Source of the DNA: SAR324 cluster bacterium
GTDB lineage: Bacteria; SAR324; NAC60-12
Direction of reading: 5' to 3'
NCBI GenBank assembly: GCA_028822475.1
Contig: JAPKDT010000045.1
Coordinates: 1-11,485 of the forward strand
DNA length: 11,485 bases
The notes beneath the pieces were generated by a model. That model searched no databases. It was not told where the DNA came from and saw nothing but the letters and a program-made list of their open reading frames with translations. Shown one piece after another: positions 6,574 through 11,485 of this stretch. The translations under genes and the position numbers were made by a program. Position 1 is the first letter of the stretch. The number at the start of each line of letters is the position of its first letter.

Positions 6574-7647
6574 TCAAGGTGAATTATCGATACTACCGCC
6601 TCCGAGGAGGACATCATCCTGATAAAATACAGCAGCTTGTCCGGGAGTTACTGAGCGTTCCGGAGAGTCAAATTCCACCCTGACTTGATTCCCAGTAGCA
6701 GGAAAAACAGTAGCAGACGCACCCTGATGTGCATAGCGCAGTTTTGCGGAAACACGTAATGGTTTTTCTGGAGCTTGTATGGACACCCAGTTGACACTGG
6801 ACACATGAATTGTTTGTGAAAACAAATCAGCTTCTTTTCCGAGAACAACCCTGTTTTGGGCTTTATCTATTTTTATAACATAGTATGGCGTCGTGTCACT
6901 AAGTCCAAGTCCTCGGCGTTGACCAATTGTATAGAAAGGCAGACCTGTGTGCTCTCCCAGGACTTCTCCTGAGACACTTATAAACTCACCCGGTTCAGGT
7001 GCAGTCTTCATTTCCTGTTTCAAAAAAGTTCTATAGTCTTTTGGAACAAAACATATTTCCTGACTATCTGGTTTTTTTGCGGCGGACAAATTAAGTTTAC
7101 CTGCAATCTTCCTTACTTCAGGTTTAATTATTTCTGCCAAAGGAAACATCAGACGCGGCAGTTCATGTGCCGGTATACCGTACAGAAAATAAGTCTGGTC
7201 TTTACGTAAATCCTGTGGACGTGCTAATTGTGGACGTCCATTTTCCGGATTATCATAAACTCTGGCATAGTGCCCCGTTGCTAGAAATTCACAATCCAGC
7301 TCATCTACTTTTTTTAACAATAAATCACTTTTTATTTTTTTATTGCACATCACACACGGATTAGGTGTCTGTCCGTTTGAGTATTCGCTGATGAAATAAT
7401 CAATCACAGTTTCTCTAAATTCTTTTTGATAATCAAGTACGTAAAAAGGAATATCAAGCCGGTGACAAGCAGAACGCGCGTCGATTGCTTCATCAAGAGA
7501 ACAACAGCTTTTTTGTCGTGATTCATTCTCAGGGCCGTGATAAAGTTTCATATGCAGCCCTATTACTTCGTGACCCTGCTCCTTCAAAAGAGCAGCGGCA
7601 ACTGAAGAATCAACGCCGCCGCTCATCGCCATCGCTACACGTGCCAT
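6574..7647 (-). CDS. mnmA: tRNA-specific 2-thiouridylase MnmA, CxxC-type
   Basis: Adenylates and thiolates uridine 34 of tRNA-Lys, tRNA-Glu and tRNA-Gln (s2U34), in the cytoplasm. Length 357 residues is normal. The PP-loop SGGVDSS (9-15) binds ATP; the cysteines are in NPCVMCN (C98 and C101) and SQEICFVP (C199). In E. coli MnmA the first site reads D-x-x-C, with C102 matching C101 here, so this protein has an additional cysteine giving CxxC + C. That pattern is known from the Thermus-type MnmA, which carries a [4Fe-4S] cluster. Three more cysteines (C48, C49, C61) lie near the PP-loop. The C-terminal beta-barrel region (YTIGQRRGLG, about 242-251) is complete. It is 63 bases downstream of the small secreted protein gene and 24 bases upstream of aroK. 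Confidence 0.96.
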   Translation of the reverse strand: MARVAMAMSGGVDSSVAAALLKEQGHEVIGLHMKLYHGPENESRQKSCCSLDEAIDARSACHRLDIPFYVLDYQKEFRETVIDYFISEYSNGQTPNPCVMCNKKIKSDLLLKKVDELDCEFLATGHYARVYDNPENGRPQLARPQDLRKDQTYFLYGIPAHELPRLMFPLAEIIKPEVRKIAGKLNLSAAKKPDSQEICFVPKDYRTFLKQEMKTAPEPGEFISVSGEVLGEHTGLPFYTIGQRRGLGLSDTTPYYVIKIDKAQNRVVLGKEADLFSQTIHVSSVNWVSIQAPEKPLRVSAKLRYAHQGASATVFPATGNQVRVEFDSPERSVTPGQAAVFYQDDVLLGGGSIDNSP

Positions 7648-7710
7648 AAATATTGCATTAAATTTGTTAAGGATTTAGTATTCTGAAAATACTTTCTGCA
7701 GGATTATTCA

Positions 7711-8238
7711 TTAACGACTGCTGTTTGCCTGAAAGTTTTGAATGTAACTTGTGTAGTCGTAATGTTTACCAGTATAGTTTACTTGTTGGTATCGTTTCTT
7801 TTGGAAACGTTGGAAATTTTCATTTATCTTCTTGTTGTTACTTTGATGGTATGACTGCATTTCACGTTTGCCTTTTTTGCGGTCTTTCTGCTTTTGTTCA
7901 ATCAAGAAATAGCTTGAAGCAGACTGTGTACTTGTCAAAGGATTACTAGATTTTGAAATATTCATTATCATAGTCATTGCTTTTCGCCTTATTTTTTCTA
8001 CTTGCGGGTCTATGTCTATGGTTGATGAATTATCAGTCTTGAACATGACAACTTTTTCGGTTTTTGGTTCCTTATTTTTGTTATTTAAGGTGTTGTTTTC
8101 AGCAGCATCTTTATTATTCTTTTCTTCTTCAGTATTTGTAGACGCTGTTTGAGCAAATCCGATATTTAATTGAAATATGCAGAGGCAGAACATTAGCGCA
8201 AATACAAAAGCAAGCCCTTTGATAGGACTTTGCTTCAT
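7711..8238 (-). CDS. Small secreted Asn/Lys/Gln-rich protein, unknown function
   Basis: I do not recognise a family. The ATG at 8238 gives 175 residues beginning with a textbook signal peptide: two lysines (K2, K7), a hydrophobic core at 8-22 and a likely cut after GFA (residue 29). Earlier in-frame starts (GTG at 8289, ATG at 8256) would only lengthen the N-terminus. The mature protein has a low-complexity Asn/Lys/Glu/Thr linker (31-65), a segment around DPQVEKIRRKAMTMIMNIS, then a strongly basic Lys/Gln/Tyr/Asn-rich C-terminal half with no cysteine. High charge suggests binding to cell wall, nucleic acid or an acidic partner, but this is speculation. It stands head to head with the plus-strand coiled-coil gene and reads towards mnmA. 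Confidence 0.65.
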   Translation of the reverse strand: MKQSPIKGLAFVFALMFCLCIFQLNIGFAQTASTNTEEEKNNKDAAENNTLNNKNKEPKTEKVVMFKTDNSSTIDIDPQVEKIRRKAMTMIMNISKSSNPLTSTQSASSYFLIEQKQKDRKKGKREMQSYHQSNNKKINENFQRFQKKRYQQVNYTGKHYDYTSYIQNFQANSSR

Positions 8239-8890
8239 TTTTTTAGTGCCAGTCATGTTGATTTGCTTGTCTGCTATTTTTGGAACCACCTCAGTCTCGG
8301 CTCAAAAATTAACTGCGAAAATTATTGCCTGTAACGAATCTGCACAAGCTCGTTATGAATGTTATATCAAAGTGCAAAAAGATTCACAAGCATTAGCTGA
8401 AAAGCGTATCTCTTCTTTAAATTCACAAAAAAAGTTGCGGCAGTCATTATATTTAAAAAATTTGAAAAAAATAGATGAGGCATTGAAAAAATCTAAAGCA
8501 AAAGCTGGTGACCGTGCTTCTACTATAGATTCACAAAAAAAAATACTACAAGAAGCATATTTTAATAAGTTGGAAAAAGCTAAAATGACAGCTGCAACCC
8601 GCAAATCTAATCTAGATTCACAAAAACAAATACGCCAAGAAGATTATTTTAAGAAACAGGAGCTCCAGGGCTCTATGGAAAACGCAAAAGAATTAGGCGC
8701 AACCCGCAAATCTATTTTAGAGGAAAAGGAAAAATTACGTTTGGAATTATCAGAAAATATAGGAAAACAACTTGAAAAAGAGCATCAGGAAATAATGCAG
8801 CAAGTTGAATATTCACGTTCCCGTAATATTTCTCATAAAGGAGAAAAATATTCAATAACTTACGGTTATGTGCCTGAACTTGGCCCTTAA
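8177..8890 (+). CDS. Secreted repeat coiled-coil protein, unknown function
   Basis: The only plus-strand gene; 237 residues if it starts at the ATG at 8177. That start provides a charged N-region (R3, K11) before a long hydrophobic stretch (14-36) and a cut near SVSA (42). The ATG at 8255 would leave a signal peptide without any basic residue, so I prefer 8177 with reserve; neither has a good ribosome-binding site. The mature protein begins with a cysteine pair (C52 and C62, ACNES and YECY), possibly a disulfide, then about 150 residues of Lys/Gln/Glu-rich helix built from repeats, and a short Tyr/Gly/Pro tail. With the 8177 start it overlaps the opposite gene by 62 bases. No known family is recognised. 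Confidence 0.7.
   Translation: MQRQNISANTKASPLIGLCFIFLVPVMLICLSAIFGTTSVSAQKLTAKIIACNESAQARYECYIKVQKDSQALAEKRISSLNSQKKLRQSLYLKNLKKIDEALKKSKAKAGDRASTIDSQKKILQEAYFNKLEKAKMTAATRKSNLDSQKQIRQEDYFKKQELQGSMENAKELGATRKSILEEKEKLRLELSENIGKQLEKEHQEIMQQVEYSRSRNISHKGEKYSITYGYVPELGP
8405..8740 (+). repeat. Four degenerate 29-36 residue repeats inside the coiled-coil gene
   Basis: Units begin at Arg codons at 8405, 8513, 8600 and 8705, spaced 108, 87 and 105 bases (36, 29 and 35 residues). The first three share R-x-S-x-(L/I)-(N/D)-S-Q-K-(K/Q) followed by (L/I)-x-Q-x-x-Y; the fourth keeps RKSILEEKEKLR. The DNA is similar too (TTCACAAAAA core in the first three), indicating internal duplication followed by drift. 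Changes in length between units point to loss or gain of a whole number of codons. Confidence 0.7.
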
Positions 8891-8895
8891 AACTG

Positions 8896-8936
8896 GTTGA
8901 GTTTGCAGGCTTAAATAAATGACTGCTACACTCAAC
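8896..8936. other. Hairpin between convergent genes
   Basis: GTTGAGT (8896-8902) pairs with ACTCAAC (8930-8936) and, after a small internal loop, GCAG (8905-8908) with CTGC (8923-8926). It starts 5 bases past the stop of the plus-strand coiled-coil gene. Neither side carries a strong T-run in the right place, so it is at best a weak or bidirectional terminator. The remainder of the convergent gap, 8937-9070, holds no gene. Confidence 0.35.
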
Positions 8937-9070
8937 TTAAAAAATAATAACGATTATATCCTAAATTAACGATATCTTTAATGGATTCTGCTGAATTGCT
9001 GGATGCTGAATAACTTATTGATAACGATCATAAAATTTTTAATCAAGTGAGAATATTCGGTGTAGTGACT

Positions 9071-9778
9071 TCATTCGGAAAAAGTTAGTGGAAAATGCCT
9101 CTCGCCAAACACAAAGTATGAACCGGATTCATCCAAATGATTCAACAGCCAGAATCTTGGAGCATCAGCAAGCAAGACTTCTCCATAGTTTTGAGTACGG
9201 ACAAAACATCTTTCCTTTTTATCCATACGGAAGCTGTGGAGCTCAAGTGAATCATTTTTCTGGTTATTAAACTGCAGTTTAAATTCCTTTTGAACTAGCT
9301 CTAAGGCCAATGCCCGCATCGGTGTTATTTCACATTCGAGGTAGCATTTGTCCCAGCGGTTATCACTCCAATACTCAACAAAATAAAGTTTGCTCTCTTT
9401 TTCATAAAACAGATTTGATTCAAAAAGAGCTAATACCTTTCCGCTGATATTTTTTTCACGCAAACTCCATTTTTGATGTTGATCAACCTTGATAAAGTCA
9501 TAGTGAAAGCGCATTGCAAGTTCAGTTGAAAAATCATTTCCCTGTTTGAGTGCTCTTGAGATGGGCACCGGGAAATACATACCTGTCGGCAACTGAGTTA
9601 TCGATTCAGGAAAAATATTCTCCATTAGTGTCAGCGTTTCCTCATCTTCAAGCAGTCCCGAAGTTTTTAGTCGACTCATATCATCAGGAATCAAGGGGTT
9701 TAAAAAACGCTCTTCCCAGAGAAAGAGCATAATCAACTTTCGCTCAAAAAACCACTGCAGACGTTTTTCCAGTTTCAT
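9071..9778 (-). CDS. Conserved-looking cytoplasmic protein, unknown function
   Basis: 235 residues, no signal peptide or membrane segment, no family I can name. The ATG at 9778 begins MKLEKRLQWFFERK; an internal ATG 16 codons later is possible. The middle (about 88-155) has the pattern of a small alpha/beta domain: HYDFIKVD, then KWSLREKNISGKVLALFESNL, then KLYFVEYW and KCYLECEITPMRA. This arrangement of a tryptophan strand, a helix and a tyrosine strand vaguely recalls uncharacterised domains such as DUF1285, but I cannot confirm that. Two cysteines are scattered and no catalytic motif stands out. It lies 71 bases downstream of the beta-lactamase-fold gene, same strand, so may be in the same transcript. 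Confidence 0.7.
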   Translation of the reverse strand: MKLEKRLQWFFERKLIMLFLWEERFLNPLIPDDMSRLKTSGLLEDEETLTLMENIFPESITQLPTGMYFPVPISRALKQGNDFSTELAMRFHYDFIKVDQHQKWSLREKNISGKVLALFESNLFYEKESKLYFVEYWSDNRWDKCYLECEITPMRALALELVQKEFKLQFNNQKNDSLELHSFRMDKKERCFVRTQNYGEVLLADAPRFWLLNHLDESGSYFVFGERHFPLTFSE

Positions 9779-9849
9779 AATTCTACGTTTATTACTGAGT
9801 GAGAAATGTATGACTAAGCTGGCTTACTTTGCTTATCGCCGGATGAAAT

Positions 9850-11175
9850 CTAAAGAGAGGTTTGGAGAGGACGCGGTGCGAGAGCCAGTTTGGTATAACG
9901 AATGAGTTGTGAACGTCCGCACTCATAGTAACTTTCGTAGCGGTTGGAAATAAAGGCGAACGTAATCTCAGAAATTTTACGCATATGCAGACTCACACGC
10001 TCAGACCAGCGGTTTGCATCTCCTTCGATTGTTTGATAATCTTCACGTTCCATGAACATTACAAGCGAATAAGCTCTTCTTCCATGAGGAGTATCTATTT
10101 CTATAACACCTGCGTTTCCGTTTACTCCTTTTACAAATCCGGTTTTGTCCCATAGTTTGACTGATTTATTTGCCGAAAAACAGGTGTCGGCTTTAATCCG
10201 GTCTTTCAACCAGGAATGACCGGGAAGGCTTAGTAAATAAAGCATTTCCCTTGCTGCTTCTTTGTTTATTTGCGCACTGTATTTAGCACCGATTACACGT
10301 TTAAACCAGATATTCACAAATAGCTGATTTAAATCTGCAGCAGAAATTTTATTCCTGTAAGTCCGCCCGTCTTCCGGGATAGTTTCTTTCAGATTCAATT
10401 CTTTATACAATTTTGTGTTGTTAAGTATGCGTTGAATATTTTCAGTACCACCTAACAATTTAATAATAGTATTTGTGCTTTGGTTGTTGCTGAAACGGAT
10501 CATTTCCTCAATCAGCTTTTTGTGACTTGATGACTCGATGAAATTTCCATTAAAACGCTGAATCATGTATGCATGAAGTATTGGTACTTTGATGGTACTG
10601 GCTGATTTTACACTTTGCCTAGATCGTAGAGAAACCAGTAATTTCCCAGTTGTAAGATCTTGAACAACAATTGAAAGTTTGTCATTTCTCTTCAGTTTTT
10701 TTTTGGTATAGACTTCTTTCATGTACTGCAGAATAATAGCTTCCAGTGATGAAGTGAAGGAGGTGGAGTTAAATTTTCCTGCATAATAAGGCAACCCTTC
10801 AGGCAGATATAATTTGACATGTTCTTGAGCTACCCAACCTTGAACGCCTTGTGGAATTTTGACTTTCAGCCATATTTTATTTGGAGCTGATAAACTCAAT
10901 AAATGTGTACCTTTGTTGAGTACTTTTATGGCAGGTTCTTTGGTGTTGGGACTGGAACGTAAATTTAATGCAGAAGCAGTAACTACCGCATAACTGCTGA
11001 GCTTATTTAAAAAGTTTGATTTGTGAATTAATTGTTCAACTTTAGCCTCAGCAGACAGTACAGGATCAAGTTGTAAATTTGTGGGAGAAGAATTTTCTTT
11101 TGCGTAACGCAGAGTGACAGAGAAGAACAGGTTGAGTGATAAGAGACTGACTGAGCACAGTTTACAGAAAAACAT
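9850..11175 (-). CDS. Secreted SH3b + class A beta-lactamase-fold serine hydrolase
   Basis: 441 residues exported to the periplasm. The ATG at 11175 has AAGG 7 bases upstream (11183-11186) and starts a signal peptide (about 1-24); a TTG at 11229 is a weaker choice. Residues 62-123 form a bacterial SH3 domain (ALNLRSSPNTKEP, KGTHLL, WLKVKIP, GWVAQEHV), a cell-wall-binding type. Residues 140-415 have the class A serine hydrolase motifs: SxxK as S193-T-I-K196, SxN as S229-N-N231, the omega-loop Glu at E259 (aligned through IPED with IPGD, the position of E166), and K344-T-G346. The usual Asn170 position is Lys (K263). The linked wall-binding domain and divergent omega loop suggest a peptidoglycan-related enzyme or binder rather than a resistance enzyme; activity on beta-lactams cannot be judged here. 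Confidence 0.88.
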   Translation of the reverse strand: MFFCKLCSVSLLSLNLFFSVTLRYAKENSSPTNLQLDPVLSAEAKVEQLIHKSNFLNKLSSYAVVTASALNLRSSPNTKEPAIKVLNKGTHLLSLSAPNKIWLKVKIPQGVQGWVAQEHVKLYLPEGLPYYAGKFNSTSFTSSLEAIILQYMKEVYTKKKLKRNDKLSIVVQDLTTGKLLVSLRSRQSVKSASTIKVPILHAYMIQRFNGNFIESSSHKKLIEEMIRFSNNQSTNTIIKLLGGTENIQRILNNTKLYKELNLKETIPEDGRTYRNKISAADLNQLFVNIWFKRVIGAKYSAQINKEAAREMLYLLSLPGHSWLKDRIKADTCFSANKSVKLWDKTGFVKGVNGNAGVIEIDTPHGRRAYSLVMFMEREDYQTIEGDANRWSERVSLHMRKISEITFAFISNRYESYYECGRSQLIRYTKLALAPRPLQTSL

Positions 11176-11394
11176 ATATCTACCTTGTGCAGGCAACAGG
11201 CAGAGTCTGACTTTCAATATATCTCTCAAAGAAAATTGACTGACTGTTACACTACGTATCTTGCTGAGTGATTACCGTGTGGAGTTTAAAAGGATTTAGC
11301 TTTAAAACTTTGCTTGGTCAAGTCTGAAAGATAAATTCCCTGAAGACTTAAGGAAAATACTCAAAATACCAGATTGATCAGTTAAAACCTACTT

Positions 11395-11485
11395 TTATTG
11401 TGATTTTTCTTTGCGGATCCGGCTAATATTTGTCAAGAAAACTGTTCCTGGAATTAAGATGAATCCTACGACCAGAATAACAAAT
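11395..11485 (-). CDS. 3' end of a membrane protein (partial, runs off the window)
   Basis: On the minus strand one frame stays open from the window edge to a TAA at 11395-11397. It encodes about 29 residues: a hydrophobic stretch (FVILVVGFILIPGTVFL) followed by a basic tail (ISRIRKEKSQ). The other two minus-strand frames close quickly. A final transmembrane helix with a positively charged cytoplasmic end is the likely reading; family unknown. The 219 bases between this stop and the next gene start (11176-11394) show only a weak 6-bp inverted repeat (11320-11325 with 11344-11349) and no convincing promoter. Confidence 0.5.
   Translation of the reverse strand, partial: FVILVVGFILIPGTVFLTNISRIRKEKSQ

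Noticed and set aside
6648..6848. Second minus-strand frame inside mnmA
   Set aside because: Same strand but shifted frame within a complete, conserved mnmA; no start signal and no recognisable protein.
7677..7693. AGTATT-CTGAA-AATACT inverted repeat between the small secreted gene and mnmA
   Set aside because: Only six pairs, five of them A-T, and no T-run on the minus strand; too weak to call a terminator or attenuator.
16..8915. A 16-base near-repeat (AGTTTTCAGGCTTAAA at 16-31 and AGTTTGCAGGCTTAAA at 8900-8915)
   Set aside because: One mismatch over 16 bases is close to what chance gives in a window of this size, and the contexts differ.
1..11485. Mobile elements, CRISPR arrays, tRNA or rRNA genes, tRNA-Sec
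   Set aside because: I looked for transposase-like proteins, regular repeat-spacer patterns and tRNA T-loop signatures in the non-coding gaps and found none.

Overview
The window looks like a piece of a moderately AT-rich chromosome from a Gram-negative bacterium. Several products carry Sec-type signal peptides (secretion signals) for a periplasm, one has a CsgG-like periplasmic domain, and there is a long RNase E/G with a scaffold-like tail. A deltaproteobacterial-type lineage (perhaps a marine group such as SAR324) is a guess from overall protein style only; no marker gene here fixes the taxonomy. SelA implies that the organism makes selenocysteine. I see no insertion sequence, phage gene, CRISPR array, tRNA or rRNA.

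Layout. All genes except one lie on the minus strand, so they are read from right to left. At the far right is the 3' end of an unknown membrane protein (11395-11485). Next come a secreted SH3b plus class A beta-lactamase-fold protein (9850-11175) and an unrecognised protein of 235 residues (9071-9778). The only plus-strand gene (8177-8890) encodes a secreted Lys/Gln-rich repeat coiled coil. It diverges from, and probably overlaps, a small secreted protein on the minus strand (7711-8238). That protein is followed by mnmA, aroK and xseB, closely packed and partly overlapping. A 278-base gap with a hairpin and a candidate promoter leads to rng (RNase E/G family) and selA, which are 27 bases apart and look co-transcribed. 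After a 191-base spacer containing a nested hairpin comes a secreted CsgG-like protein (164-1447), then about 160 bases with no gene.

How the genes relate. rng, mnmA and selA act on RNA or tRNA: RNA processing and decay, 2-thiolation of wobble uridine 34, and charging of tRNA(Sec) with selenocysteine. aroK (chorismate pathway) and xseB (exonuclease VII small subunit) are ordinary housekeeping genes. The four secreted or membrane-associated products belong to the envelope and have no assigned function.

Points of most interest: (1) an RNase E/G lacking the zinc-link cysteines; (2) three aromatic-x-Ser-x-His motifs in its disordered tail at a regular 34-35 residue spacing; (3) a MnmA with the CxxC + C cysteine pattern linked to iron-sulfur-dependent thiolation; (4) a nested hairpin just downstream of selA whose minus-strand tip reads AGGUCU, like the loop of the E. 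coli fdhF SECIS; (5) divergent signal-peptide genes with overlapping 5' ends. None of these proves a new system; each is a testable lead.
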